Position numbers and translations under genes: made by a program. From contig NZ_LMQI01000002.1 in the NCBI RefSeq assembly GCF_001424125.1, positions 620,001 to 684,000 of the forward strand: a DNA stretch of 64,000 nucleotides, read 5' to 3'. This document shows positions 1-8,222 of this stretch, piece after piece. The notes beneath the pieces were generated by a model. It was given only the letters and a program-made list of their open reading frames with translations. It made no database searches and was not told the origin of the DNA. Source of the stretch: Cellulomonas sp. Leaf395 (GTDB lineage Bacteria > Actinomycetota > Actinomycetes > Actinomycetales > Cellulomonadaceae). Position 1 is the stretch's first letter. Each line of letters opens with the position of its first letter.

Positions 1-1000
1 GCACGCCGGCGATGGCCGCCATGAACGAGCAGATCATGAAGCACGCCATCTTCACGGCCTTGACGTTGATACCGGCACGACGCGTGGCCTCGGCGTTACC
101 GCCGACCGCGTAGATGTGCCGGCCGAACGCCGTCCGCGTGAGGACGAACCCGAGCACCAGCGCCAGCACGACGATGAGGGGAACGACGATCGGGACGCCG
201 ATGATCGACGTCCGCAGCGGGTTGAGGCTGCGCTCCTGGTTGAGGATGGCCACCATCGCGATGACCACCGCACCGAGCGCCACGACCTTGAGCACGACGA
301 GCCCCAACGGAGCTGCGAGCAGCCCGCGCTGGCGACGCTGGCGCCAGGTCCAGATGCTCGATCCGGCGTACGCCAGCACGGCGATGATCGCCAGCGCCCA
401 GCCCAGCAGGGGCGGCACGTTCTTGTTCTGCAGCGCGATGATCACCGGGTCGGTGATCGAGATGTTGCCGCCCGCCCCGATGATGAGCAGCACGACGCCC
501 TGGAACGCCAGGAACGCCGCGAGCGTCGTGACGAACGACGGGATGCCGACGCGGGCGACCAGGGTGCCGATGAGCAGGCCGATCACGATGCCGGTGCCGA
601 GCGCGGCGAGCAGCGAGACGTACCAGGACCAGTGGTAGACCGACAGGCCCGTGGCCAGGACGGCACCGCAGACTCCGCTGGCGAAGCCCGCCGACAGGTC
701 GATCTCGCCCAGCAGGAGGACGAAGACCAGCCCCATCGCGATGGTCACGACGACGGCGCCCTGCTGGAACAGGTTCGCGATGTTCAGCGTCGACGGGAAT
801 GTGTTGGGCTTCATGATGACGAAGACGAGCGTCAGCACCGCGAGCGCCAGGATGGCCGGCAGCGAGCCCATGTCGCCGCCGCGCACCTTGCTGACGTAGT
901 TGCCGACCGCCTCGGCGAACGTGGGCTGCTCGACCGAGCCGGCCAGGAGGGACGGCGACGCGGGGGTCGAGGATGCCGGAGGAACCGTGGACGTGGTCAT
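1..1000 (-). CDS. Sugar ABC transporter permease, XylH/RbsC type (C-terminus outside window)
   Basis: Membrane subunit of a simple-sugar ABC importer. The 333 visible codons start at ATG 1000 and run off the left edge. A hydrophilic N-terminus of about 50 residues is followed by many hydrophobic segments. GEIDLSAG (residues 98-105) is the cytoplasmic-loop signature of the XylH/RbsC permease family. The start overlaps the ATPase stop by 4 bases (ATGA), so the two are translationally coupled. Receptor, ATPase and permease order (3172 down to 1) is that of a complete importer. Substrate is not readable from sequence; a pentose, fructose or similar monosaccharide is likely. Confidence 0.92.
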   Translation of the reverse strand, partial: MTTSTVPPASSTPASPSLLAGSVEQPTFAEAVGNYVSKVRGGDMGSLPAILALAVLTLVFVIMKPNTFPSTLNIANLFQQGAVVVTIAMGLVFVLLLGEIDLSAGFASGVCGAVLATGLSVYHWSWYVSLLAALGTGIVIGLLIGTLVARVGIPSFVTTLAAFLAFQGVVLLIIGAGGNISITDPVIIALQNKNVPPLLGWALAIIAVLAYAGSSIWTWRQRRQRGLLAAPLGLVVLKVVALGAVVIAMVAILNQERSLNPLRTSIIGVPIVVPLIVVLALVLGFVLTRTAFGRHIYAVGGNAEATRRAGINVKAVKMACFMICSFMAAIAGV

Positions 1001-1878
1001 GCGGAGGTGCTCCCGTTCGTGGTCGTCGCGTCGCTCGTCGTCGCTGTCCCGCTCGTCGCACGTTCGGGTGCGTCCGGCGAGATCCTCGGCGCGACGGCAC
1101 CCGGTGCCATGCCGGCGGAACCGCTGGTGATGAGCTCGATGACCTCGGTGCGCGACGTGTCCGTGGTGCGCACCTGAGCGGCCGTCTGGCCCAGGTAGAG
1201 GACGTTGATGGAGTCCGCGACCTCGAAGACGTCGTTCATGTTGTGCGAGACCAGGACGACCGCCAAGCCGGCGTCGGCCAGCCTCCTGACGAGCTGCAGC
1301 ACCTGCTCGGTCTGCGCCACGCCCAGGGCGGCGGTCGGCTCGTCGAGGATCACGAGCTTGGAGTTCCACAGCACGGCGCGCGCGATGGCGACCGTCTGGC
1401 GCTGGCCGCCGGAGAGGCTGGCGACGTGCTGCCGGATGGACCGCACGGTCCGCACCGACAGGCTGGCCAGCACCTCCGCGGCGCGGGTCTCCATCGCGGA
1501 CTCGTCGAGGCGGAAGCCCTTCTTCAGCTCCCGGCCCAGGAACATGTTGTGGACGATGTCGAGGTTGTCGCAGAGGGCGAGGTCCTGGTAGACGACCTCG
1601 ACGCCCAGCGCGTTGGCGTCCGCCGGGGAGCTGATGTGGGTCTGCTCGCCCTCGAACAGCACGTCGCCCGCGTCGAACGGGTAGATCCCGGCGACGCACT
1701 TGATCATCGTCGACTTGCCGGCGCCGTTGTCGCCGACCAGGGCCGTCACCTCACCCGCGCGGGCGACCAGGTCTACGCCGCGCAGCGCGTGCACCGCGCC
1801 GAAGTTCTTGCGACCACCCCGGACCTCGAGCGTCGGTGGCGGGGCCAGGTCGGGTGCGGCATGCGCTGCTTGTGTCAT
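997..1878 (-). CDS. Sugar ABC transporter ATP-binding protein, single nucleotide-binding domain
   Basis: Energises the sugar importer. Walker A GDNGAGKST is at residues 49-57, followed by the signature LSGGQRQ, Walker B VILDEPTAA and the switch histidine in VLVSHNM. At 293 residues it has one nucleotide-binding domain, unlike the roughly 500-residue double-domain XylG/RbsA, so it should work as a homodimer (FrcA-like). I chose ATG 1878 because GAGGTGG lies just upstream; an in-frame start at 1908 exists but has no such site. The last 45 residues are a Ser/Thr/Ala-rich tail without a recognised fold. It overlaps the permease by 4 bases. Confidence 0.93.
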   Translation of the reverse strand: MTQAAHAAPDLAPPPTLEVRGGRKNFGAVHALRGVDLVARAGEVTALVGDNGAGKSTMIKCVAGIYPFDAGDVLFEGEQTHISSPADANALGVEVVYQDLALCDNLDIVHNMFLGRELKKGFRLDESAMETRAAEVLASLSVRTVRSIRQHVASLSGGQRQTVAIARAVLWNSKLVILDEPTAALGVAQTEQVLQLVRRLADAGLAVVLVSHNMNDVFEVADSINVLYLGQTAAQVRTTDTSRTEVIELITSGSAGMAPGAVAPRISPDAPERATSGTATTSDATTTNGSTSA

Positions 1879-2011
1879 CGTCCACCTCGTGGGGGTCTGT
1901 CGGTTCACCCCGCGTCGTCGCGGGTCTGTGCAGGTTCTTCGGCGACGTCGTCGTCGCGCTCCCGCGCGCCAGGTCGGGGCCGGCCGCTCGCGCGGACCGG
2001 CCCCGCCTGGT

Positions 2012-2043
2012 CACCGCCGGTGGTCGGTCGACCACCGGCGGTG
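2012..2043 (-). terminator. Strong hairpin between sugar-receptor and ATPase genes
   Basis: Perfect 14-bp stem (2012-2025 with 2030-2043) and a 4-base loop, 8 bases after the receptor stop. There is no T-run on either strand. In sugar ABC operons such hairpins usually protect the abundant receptor mRNA or partly stop transcription, so that receptor exceeds membrane subunits. That role is inferred here. Confidence 0.7.
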
Positions 2044-2050
2044 TCGTGCG

Positions 2051-3172
2051 TCAGGAGATGCCGGCCTCAGCGCACTTGTCCGCGTAGTCGGCCGTGCAGA
2101 TGGCGTCCTTCGTGGTGTAGCCGTCGGCGATGACGTCCTTGACGCTGTCGAAGTAGATCGGCTGCGGGTCGAGCAGGACGGCCGCGACCATCCCGCCGGA
2201 CTCGGTGTCCTCGACCTCGCCCGTGGCCAGGTCGGCGGTGTCGTCGCCCTTGGCTGCCGCGATGGCGAGCGCCGCAGCGGCGTCGGCCTCCTTCTTGACG
2301 GCCTTGTAGACGGTCATGCACTGGTCGCCCGCAAGGATGTTCTGCAGGCCCTGGTCCGTCGCGTCCTGACCGGTCACCGGGACGGTGCCGTTCACGCCGT
2401 TCTTCTTCAGGATGGCGATCGCGGCGTTGCCGAGACCGTCGTTGGCCGCGAGGACGCCGTCGATCTTGCCGGCGTTCTCGGTGTACATCTGCTCGAAGAT
2501 CGTGCCGGCCTGCTGGTTGTCCCAGTCGGGCACAGCCTGGTCCGCGACCACCGTGTACTCGGCGCTCGTCGTCTTCTTCTGCAGAGCCGCCACCGCACCT
2601 GCCTTGAAGAGCGTGGCGTTGTTGTCCGTCGGCGAGCCGTTGAGCATCGCGATGTTCGCCGTCGTCTTGCCGGCGTCGTCCAGGCACTTCTGCAGGCCCT
2701 CGCCCTGGAGCTGGCCGACCTTGGTGTTGTCGAACGACACGTAGAAGTCCGCGCCGCCACCCAGGGTGAGCCGGTCGTAGTCGATCGTCGCGATGCCCTG
2801 GGCCTGCGCCTTCTGGAGCACCGCCTTGCCGGACCCGGAGTCCAGGTTGACGATCATGAGGACGTTGACGCCGCTCGTGATCATCTGGTCCGCGATCGTC
2901 TGGAACTGGGTCTTGTCGCCCTGGGCGTTCTGGATGTCGTACTCCACACCCGCGGCCTCGAAGGCCTCCTTCAGGTACTTGGCGTCGGCCGTCTCCCACC
3001 GGGCCGAGGACTTGGTGTCGGGGAGGATCACGCCGACCTTGGCCGTCGTGCCCTCGCCGTCGCCGCTGCTCTCCGTGTCCGTCCCGCTCGGCGTGTCGTT
3101 GCTGCCACAACCGGCCAGCAGCAAGCCGGAGGCCATGACGGCCGCCGTAGCCAGCATCATGCTTCGTCGCAT
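2051..3172 (-). CDS. Sugar ABC transporter substrate-binding lipoprotein (XylF/RbsB-like)
   Basis: Extracytoplasmic sugar receptor of the importer. It starts with a lipoprotein signal peptide ending LLLAGC, with Cys22 as the lipidated residue, followed by a Ser/Thr/Gly linker and a two-lobe periplasmic-binding-protein type 1 domain. Motifs such as VGVILPD near the start of the domain, NLDSGSGKAVL and VTGQDATDQG match XylF-like receptors. Length (373 aa) is normal. The start ATG at 3172 has GGGAG 5 bases upstream. It is the first gene of the operon, and the 390-base region before it carries the likely operators. Lipid anchoring is expected in a Gram-positive host. Confidence 0.93.
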   Translation of the reverse strand: MRRSMMLATAAVMASGLLLAGCGSNDTPSGTDTESSGDGEGTTAKVGVILPDTKSSARWETADAKYLKEAFEAAGVEYDIQNAQGDKTQFQTIADQMITSGVNVLMIVNLDSGSGKAVLQKAQAQGIATIDYDRLTLGGGADFYVSFDNTKVGQLQGEGLQKCLDDAGKTTANIAMLNGSPTDNNATLFKAGAVAALQKKTTSAEYTVVADQAVPDWDNQQAGTIFEQMYTENAGKIDGVLAANDGLGNAAIAILKKNGVNGTVPVTGQDATDQGLQNILAGDQCMTVYKAVKKEADAAAALAIAAAKGDDTADLATGEVEDTESGGMVAAVLLDPQPIYFDSVKDVIADGYTTKDAICTADYADKCAEAGIS

Positions 3173-3520
3173 CGTGCTCCCTCTCTCGACGACGCCCCAT
3201 TGCGCTCGTCTCCACCCGGCGCTTTTCGGACGCTCGGACTATGTTGCGGGCGACAACATATGACCGGGGGTGGTGTCTCACAAGGTCAGAACTACTTTCC
3301 GTGGTCAAACCGTGACCTTCCGGGGGTGAGCAAGCGCTTTCTGGGTGTCCGATTCGCCCACCTGGATGAATCATGTTCCCCCCGGCAACAAAGCCCTCTC
3401 CCCCGGACGTCCGCGCCTCGAGCGCGTCCAAACTCGCCGGAGTGCGGACGCAGCGGCTCCGGAACCCCGACGCAGTGGGGACATCACCGGATCGGGACGT
3501 CCTTCTGCGGACGCGACGAA
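3173..3520. promoter_or_regulatory. Regulatory region of the sugar ABC operon with several inverted repeats
   Basis: No gene seen. It holds a perfect inverted repeat TATGTTG-N7-CAACATA (3240-3260), AAGGTCA-N24-TGACCTT (3282-3319) with a nested GGTCA-N5-TGACC (3303-3317), and the LacI-type core AAGCGCTT (3332-3339). These AT-richer palindromes stand out from the 74% GC background. They suggest control by at least two repressors, for example a ROK or LacI family sugar regulator. No such regulator gene lies in this window. A -10/-35 pair could not be assigned with confidence. Confidence 0.6.
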
Positions 3521-3548
3521 GGCCCGGCATCGCGGAGGATGCCGGGCC
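3521..3548 (-). terminator. Intrinsic terminator-like hairpin after prfB
   Basis: 11-bp perfect stem GGCCCGGCATC (3521-3531) with 3538-3548 and a 6-base loop, 10 bases beyond the prfB stop. On the minus strand it is followed by TTCGTCG, only weakly T-rich, which is common for actinobacterial terminators. It separates prfB from the sugar operon. Confidence 0.75.
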
Positions 3549-3558
3549 TGTGCGGAGG

Positions 3559-4674
3559 TCAGTTGGTCGCGTTCTCCGCCGAGCGTCGCCAGCGGATGCC
3601 CGCCTCGATGAAGTCGTCGATGTCGCCGTCGAACACCGCGGCCGGATTGCCCACCTCATGCTCGGTCCGCAGGTCCTTGACCATCTGGTACGGCTGCAGG
3701 ACGTACGAGCGCATCTGGTCGCCCCAGCTCGCCTTCACGTCCCCGGCGAGCGCCTTCTTCTTCGCGTCATCCTCGGCCTTGCGGACCAGCAGCAGGCGGG
3801 ACTGCAGCACGCGGAGCGCGGCGGCGCGGTTCTGGATCTGCGACTTCTCGTTCTGCATCGACACGACGATGCCCGTGGGGATGTGCGTCATGCGCACCGC
3901 CGAGTCGGTGGTGTTGACCGACTGCCCGCCAGGCCCCGAGGAGCGGAAGACGTCGACCTTGATCTCGGACTCGGGGATGTCGATGGAGTCGTTCGACTCG
4001 ATCAGCGGGATCACCTCGACGGCCGCGAAGCTCGTCTGGCGCCGGCCCTGGTTGTCGAAGGGCGAGATGCGGACCAGGCGGTGGGTGCCGGCCTCGACGG
4101 ACAGGTTGCCGAAGGCGTACGGCACCTTGACCTCGAACGTCGCCGACTTCAGCCCGGCCTCTTCCGCGTAGGAGGTGTCGAGCACCGTGGTCGGGTACCC
4201 GTGCCGCTCCGCCCAGCGCAGGTACATGCGCAGCAACATCTCCGCGAAGTCCGCGGCGTCGACGCCTCCAGCGCCGGAGCGGATGGTGACGACGGCCTCG
4301 CGCTGGTCGTACTCCCCCGACAGCAGCGTGCGGACCTCGAGCTCGCCCAGGTCCTTCTTGATCTTCAGCAGATCTGCCTCGGCCTCGGCGAGGGTGTCCT
4401 CGTCGTCCTCCTCGAGAGCCATCTCGACGAGGGTCTCGAGGTCGTCGATCCGCCCGCCGAGCGTGCTCATACGGTCCAGCTCGGCCTGAGTCGACGACAG
4501 CGCGCTCGTGATCTTCTGGGCGGCGTCCGGGTCGTCCCACAGGTCGGGGGCCGAGGCCTGCTCCGACAGCCGCGCGACCTTCGCCTGGAGCGCGGTCGGG
4601 TCGCTCACCGCCTGGATGGTGCCCAAGGTGGTGCGCAGATCACGGATCGCGACGGGGAAGTCAGTGGTGGCCAC
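3559..4674 (-). CDS. prfB: Peptide chain release factor 2
   Basis: Recognises UGA and UAA stop codons and triggers peptide release. The codon-recognition tripeptide SPF is at residues 204-206 and the catalytic GGQ at 249-251 in [14 protein letters not shown]. Length 371 aa is standard. The reading frame is continuous from GTG 4674, so the programmed +1 frameshift at codon 26 that autoregulates E. coli prfB is absent, as in many actinobacteria. A TAGCCT box 8 bases upstream of the GTG suggests a leaderless mRNA. The usual actinobacterial neighbours ftsE-ftsX are not next to it; a terminator and the sugar operon follow instead. Confidence 0.97.
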   Translation of the reverse strand: MATTDFPVAIRDLRTTLGTIQAVSDPTALQAKVARLSEQASAPDLWDDPDAAQKITSALSSTQAELDRMSTLGGRIDDLETLVEMALEEDDEDTLAEAEADLLKIKKDLGELEVRTLLSGEYDQREAVVTIRSGAGGVDAADFAEMLLRMYLRWAERHGYPTTVLDTSYAEEAGLKSATFEVKVPYAFGNLSVEAGTHRLVRISPFDNQGRRQTSFAAVEVIPLIESNDSIDIPESEIKVDVFRSSGPGGQSVNTTDSAVRMTHIPTGIVVSMQNEKSQIQNRAAALRVLQSRLLLVRKAEDDAKKKALAGDVKASWGDQMRSYVLQPYQMVKDLRTEHEVGNPAAVFDGDIDDFIEAGIRWRRSAENATN

Positions 4675-4682
4675 AACCGTCC

Positions 4683-4688
4683 AGGCTA
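4683..4688 (-). promoter_or_regulatory. TAGCCT -10 box, leaderless prfB
   Basis: TAGCCT on the minus strand ends 8 bases before the prfB GTG, placing the transcription start at or next to the start codon. Confidence 0.5.
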
Positions 4689-4738
4689 CCGGAGTGCGCT
4701 TGCTCCACGAGCCCGCGGGATCGGCGCCGGCAGGCTGC

Positions 4739-5245
4739 TCACGTCCCGCGCGCGACCGACTCGGCCTCCAGCGCGATCCCGTCGGACCACGGGGCCAGCA
4801 CCCAGCTCAGGAGCACCGGCCGGACCACCGCTCCCAGACGCACCCGCGCGGACTGCCCGTCGGGCGTCGTCGCGTCGAGCACCGCGAACTCGTCCCAGGC
4901 CGTGGCGGCCCGGGGGTTGTCGTGCAGGTAGCGGTCGATTGAAGCGCGGACCGAGTCGTCGGTGAGCGGGAGCCCGCCGGTGCCCGGGTTCTCCTCGCCT
5001 GCGTCGGGGGCGAAGTACCGGTCGTCGCCGACCGCATCGGCTGCCTCGAGCGCAAGCAGGTCCGCGAGCGCGAGCAGGCGCTTGCGCTCCAGGTGCACTC
5101 CGGCGGCGGACACGACGACGGTCAGCAGGAGCAGCGCGACGACCACGAACCCGATGGTCAGGATCATCACCTGTCCGTCGTCGCCCGCCGGTCGGCGTGG
5201 CGCTCTCGGCCACCGGCTCGCGAATGCCCCTGGACCGAGGCTCAT
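4739..5245 (-). CDS. Tad pilus-locus membrane protein (TadG/TadE-like, Rv3654c type)
   Basis: Small membrane-anchored protein at the end of the Tad pilus operon. A basic N-terminus ending GDDGQVM is followed by one hydrophobic helix (about residues 27-50, [14 protein letters not shown]) and then a soluble C-terminal part. This is the layout of pseudopilin-like proteins of actinobacterial Tad loci. I chose ATG 5245 rather than upstream in-frame codons because the latter run into the preceding gene. It lies 19 bases after the TadE gene on the same strand. Its exact role in pilus assembly is not established for this subfamily. 168 aa. Confidence 0.7.
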   Translation of the reverse strand: MSLGPGAFASRWPRAPRRPAGDDGQVMILTIGFVVVALLLLTVVVSAAGVHLERKRLLALADLLALEAADAVGDDRYFAPDAGEENPGTGGLPLTDDSVRASIDRYLHDNPRAATAWDEFAVLDATTPDGQSARVRLGAVVRPVLLSWVLAPWSDGIALEAESVARGT

Positions 5246-5264
5246 AGGGGCCGTCCGGCACGCG

Positions 5265-5732
5265 CTACTCACCGCTCGTCCGGTACGTGTCCACCGGTGC
5301 CACGCGCTCGACGCTGACCGGAACCTCCAGGGGGATGACGTCACGGACGAAGCTGGGCACGAACGGCAGCGGCACCCGCACCTCGATCAGCGCGGACACG
5401 TCACTGCCCGGTGCCAGGCACGGCACCTCCGAGCAGGTGAGCGTGAGCGCCGTCGCGGGGTCGTCGTCGAAACCCTGGTCCCGCAATGCGATCCCGACAG
5501 CAGCGACCGCCCGCTCGGCGCCCTCCTTCGCACCGTCCGCCGCGACATACGTCCGTGCCGCCTCACGCGCCGCGCCCTCCGTCGCGAACGTCGCGGCCTC
5601 AAGACGCCCGAGCGTCAGCACCAGGTAGACGAGCGGGATCAGCAGCACGATCGAGAGCCCCAGGAACTCGATGACCGAGCTCCCCTCCTCCCCGGTCAGC
5701 CGTGCCCGGCACGCGGCCCACCACGCCCTCAC
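5265..5732 (-). CDS. TadE-like pilus assembly protein
   Basis: Membrane-anchored minor pseudopilin of the Tad/Flp pilus. The N-terminus GEEGSSVIEFLGLSIVLL matches the TadE start (G-x-S-x-x-x-E-F followed by a hydrophobic helix, residues 14-42). The C-terminal part is extracytoplasmic, with two cysteines (SEVPC and the preceding TCSE) that could form a disulfide. Starts at GTG 5732, overlapping the next TadE gene by 4 bases. 155 aa. Part of the operon 9448 to 4739. Confidence 0.82.
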   Translation of the reverse strand: MRAWWAACRARLTGEEGSSVIEFLGLSIVLLIPLVYLVLTLGRLEAATFATEGAAREAARTYVAADGAKEGAERAVAAVGIALRDQGFDDDPATALTLTCSEVPCLAPGSDVSALIEVRVPLPFVPSFVRDVIPLEVPVSVERVAPVDTYRTSGE

Positions 5733-6169
5733 GGCTCCTCGACCAGCGCGTGCCCCCGGACGGTGAGCGTGCCCGCCAGACCGACCAGGCCCACCAGCGG
5801 CAGCGGCGCCTCCACCTCGATCTCGACCACCTCGAGCCCGTCGAGCGTGGTCCGCCCGGCGCTCACTCCCTGGGCGTACGCCGAGGACAGCGACTGCGCG
5901 ATGAGATCCCTCGACCTCTGCGCACCGTCGGCAGGATCGCGCCCTGCCAGCGCGCCGTAGCGGGCACCCTCCCCGGCGGAGTCGACGAGCGTGTTGCGCA
6001 CGTGCAGCACGATCGTCAGCTGCAGCACGGCGACGAACAGCACCGTGACCAGGCCGCCGACGAGGGCGAAGTCGATGATCGCCGACCCAGCCTCCCCCGT
6101 CAGGGCGCCTTGACGCTCGTGATGGCGTCCTCGAACACCGTGCCGAGGGCGTCCCCGGCGATGACCCAC
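5729..6169 (-). CDS. TadE-like pilus assembly protein
   Basis: Second TadE-family pseudopilin. The conserved part starts at GEAGSAIIDFALVGG with a hydrophobic helix to about VLQLTIVLHV, then a region rich in charged residues. The start is uncertain. In this frame there is no ATG near the domain; GTG 6169 overlaps the pilin-like gene by 70 bases, while a CTG at 6103 would overlap its stop codon and has AAGGCG before it. Note Asp in place of the usual Glu in the F-flanking motif (IIDF against IEF). Translational coupling with both neighbours is likely. Confidence 0.75.
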   Translation of the reverse strand: MGHRRGRPRHGVRGRHHERQGALTGEAGSAIIDFALVGGLVTVLFVAVLQLTIVLHVRNTLVDSAGEGARYGALAGRDPADGAQRSRDLIAQSLSSAYAQGVSAGRTTLDGLEVVEIEVEAPLPLVGLVGLAGTLTVRGHALVEEP

Positions 6170-6375
6170 AGTGCGGTCACCAAGCCCGCGGTCATCAGGG
6201 TCACCAGGACCCAGCCGGGCACGTCGCCTCGCTCGGGTCCACCGTGGCCGACCCGGCTCCGCACGCCGCGCCACGCCGTCGCTCCCCACACCAGCGAGCC
6301 CCACAGCGCCACGCCGATGCGTGACGTCGGCCCGTTCCCCGTGGTTCCCGACCGGCTCTCGATCCTGCCCGTCAT
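6100..6375 (-). CDS. Small single-helix protein of the Tad locus, possible Flp pilin
   Basis: 91-residue protein with a basic N-terminal half, a Gly at about residue 56 (VPGWVLVTL) followed by one long hydrophobic helix, and a short tail ending ITSVKAP. Position between tadC and the TadE genes, small size and C-terminal helix suggest a Flp-like pilin or prepilin. The classic G/xxxxEY processing motif is not present, and the N-terminal half is longer than in typical Flp pilins, so this is a tentative call. ATG 6375 has GGGAG 6 bases upstream. No separate prepilin peptidase is seen in this window. Confidence 0.55.
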   Translation of the reverse strand: MTGRIESRSGTTGNGPTSRIGVALWGSLVWGATAWRGVRSRVGHGGPERGDVPGWVLVTLMTAGLVTALWVIAGDALGTVFEDAITSVKAP

Positions 6376-6429
6376 CGGTACTCCCTTCATCGGGCGCCAT
6401 CGCGGCGCCATGCACGATTCCTGCGTCGG

Positions 6430-7362
6430 TCACAGGCCGACCCGCAGGACCACCATCGAGGGGAAGACGGCGAAGACGACGGTCACCGGAAGGATCAGGA
6501 AGACCACCGGGACCATCATCAGCACCTCCTTGCGCCCACCGGTCTCCATGAGGGCGCGACGGCCCTCCTCACGCACGTCCTGCGCCTGCGCGCGCAGGAC
6601 GTCAGCCAGCGGCGTGCCTCGTTCGACCGCCACGGCGACCCCCTCGGCGAACCTCGCGAGCGCAGGTAGCCCGGTCCGCGCCGCGAGGTTGTCCAGCGCC
6701 ACGGTCAGCGGGGCACCGGCGCGCGCGTCCGCCAGGGTCCGGGCGAGCTCCGCGGTCAGCTCACCGTGCGTCGAGCGCACGACGCGCTCCAGGGCGCCGA
6801 CCGCACCCTCCCCCGCGCCGACCGCGAGGGCCAGCAGCTCGGCGATCGTCGGGAGCTCGGTGAGCATGCGCGCCTCGCGGGCGCGCAACGACCCCGTCAA
6901 CGCCCAGTCGCGTGCCAGCACCCCGACCAGCCCAGAGACTGCGACCAGCACCGCGAGGGCGAGCACCCCGCCGCCGCGCGTCGCAGCGAGTACCAGCGCG
7001 AAAGCGAGCCCGGCGGCCAGACCGAGGACACCCCAGACCACCTGTCCGGCACGGAACTGCTCCACCGTCTCGGCGCGTCCCGCCCGGCTGAGCCGACGTC
7101 GCAGCTCGGTCGTCGGTGAGCCGAGTCGCGTCACCAGTCGCACGGCATCCGTCATCACCGGGGCGACCAGCCGCTCGATGGTCACGAACGGTCCCCGCAC
7201 GCTGGGCGCGCGCAGCAACCCGGACGCGGTGCCCTGTGGTCGCAGGTACGGGGCGAGCCGCTGGTCGAGGCTGATCCGCCGGGACCGCAGCCGCAGCACC
7301 ACGATCGTCAGGCCGAGCCCTCCGAGCAGACCCACGAGAGCGCCGACCACTCCCGGGCTCAC
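6430..7362 (-). CDS. tadC: Type II/IV secretion system membrane protein TadC
   Basis: Inner-membrane platform protein of the Tad pilus system (T2SSF fold). 310 aa with an N-terminal hydrophobic helix (VVGALVGLLGGLGLTIV), a central pair of helices, a cytoplasmic T2SSF domain (MLTELPTIAELLALAV, GAPLTVAL) and a C-terminal helix (MMVPVVFLILPVTVVF). The start GTG 7362 overlaps the TadB stop in a GTGA arrangement. The longer in-frame stretch upstream is antisense-like GC noise over tadB. It works with TadB and the TadA ATPase. Confidence 0.88.
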   Translation of the reverse strand: MSPGVVGALVGLLGGLGLTIVVLRLRSRRISLDQRLAPYLRPQGTASGLLRAPSVRGPFVTIERLVAPVMTDAVRLVTRLGSPTTELRRRLSRAGRAETVEQFRAGQVVWGVLGLAAGLAFALVLAATRGGGVLALAVLVAVSGLVGVLARDWALTGSLRAREARMLTELPTIAELLALAVGAGEGAVGALERVVRSTHGELTAELARTLADARAGAPLTVALDNLAARTGLPALARFAEGVAVAVERGTPLADVLRAQAQDVREEGRRALMETGGRKEVLMMVPVVFLILPVTVVFAVFPSMVVLRVGL

Positions 7363-8222
7363 CGCAGCACCCGCGGGTCGTCGGGGAGCCGGGCGATGCG
7401 CAGCATGACGAGGTAGGCGACGATCGTGCACGCGCCGCCGATGGCCAGGACGGCGAATCCCGCGGGGGTGTCGAACGCGGCCGCAGCCTCGGAGCGGGTG
7501 GCCAGCAGGGCCAGGACGATCCATGGCGCGGCGACGGCGAGCCGCGCCGCGTACACGGTCCAGCTCTGCCGCGCCTCCAGCTCGCCGCGCGTGCGAACGT
7601 CCTCACGCAGGAACGTCGACAAGGTCCGCAGGAGCCGGCCGAGGTCCGTGCCGCCGACGTCGCGGGTCAGGCGCAGCGCCTCGACGATCCGGTCCGCGAC
7701 CGGGTCCGCGAGCCGCGCCTTGAGGGCGTCGAGGCTCTCGCCGAAGCGCCCGGTCGCCCGGTAGTCCTCGGCGAACGCCGTGAACGCCTCGCGCAGCTCG
7801 ACGGGACCGCGTTCCCCGATCTGGGCGACGGCCTCCGGCAACGCCAGCCCGGCGCGGATCCCGGACCCCAGGTGGTCGACGACCTCGGGCCACAGCTGTC
7901 GCAGCCTCGCGCGGCGTCGGCGAGCACGCCCTCGGACCACCGCCCACGGCGCCATGGCGGCGAACACCGCGAAGCACAGCGCGATGGACGGGATCCGCGT
8001 CACCACCGTGCCCAGGAGCATGACGACCAGGCCGAGCGCCACGCTCGCGGCCACCAGCCCCCCAGGCGTCACCCCCGCTACTCCCGCCTGGACCAGCGCG
8101 TCCTCGGTCCGGGCACGCCAGCCGGTGGCCCGCGTCGACGGGGGTCCCGCCGGCTCGGCCCAGAACGACCACCAGATGCAGGCGATCCCGGCACCGAGCA
8201 CCAGCCCGACGACGACCCCCAT
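7359..8222 (-). CDS. tadB: Type II/IV secretion system membrane protein TadB
   Basis: Second T2SSF-fold platform protein. 287 aa with an N-terminal helix (VVVGLVLGAGIACIWWSFW), a central hydrophobic region, a cytoplasmic domain with LWPEVVDHLGSGIRAGLALPEAV typical of TadB, and C-terminal helices. ATG 8222 shares bases with the TadA stop (TGATG), so tadA, tadB and tadC are translationally coupled. The paired TadB/TadC arrangement is standard for Tad loci. Confidence 0.88.
   Translation of the reverse strand: MGVVVGLVLGAGIACIWWSFWAEPAGPPSTRATGWRARTEDALVQAGVAGVTPGGLVAASVALGLVVMLLGTVVTRIPSIALCFAVFAAMAPWAVVRGRARRRRARLRQLWPEVVDHLGSGIRAGLALPEAVAQIGERGPVELREAFTAFAEDYRATGRFGESLDALKARLADPVADRIVEALRLTRDVGGTDLGRLLRTLSTFLREDVRTRGELEARQSWTVYAARLAVAAPWIVLALLATRSEAAAAFDTPAGFAVLAIGGACTIVAYLVMLRIARLPDDPRVLR

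Noticed and set aside
116..1177. Plus-strand frame over the sugar permease
   Set aside because: The minus-strand frame shows permease motifs and helices; this one is Arg/Asp-rich noise.
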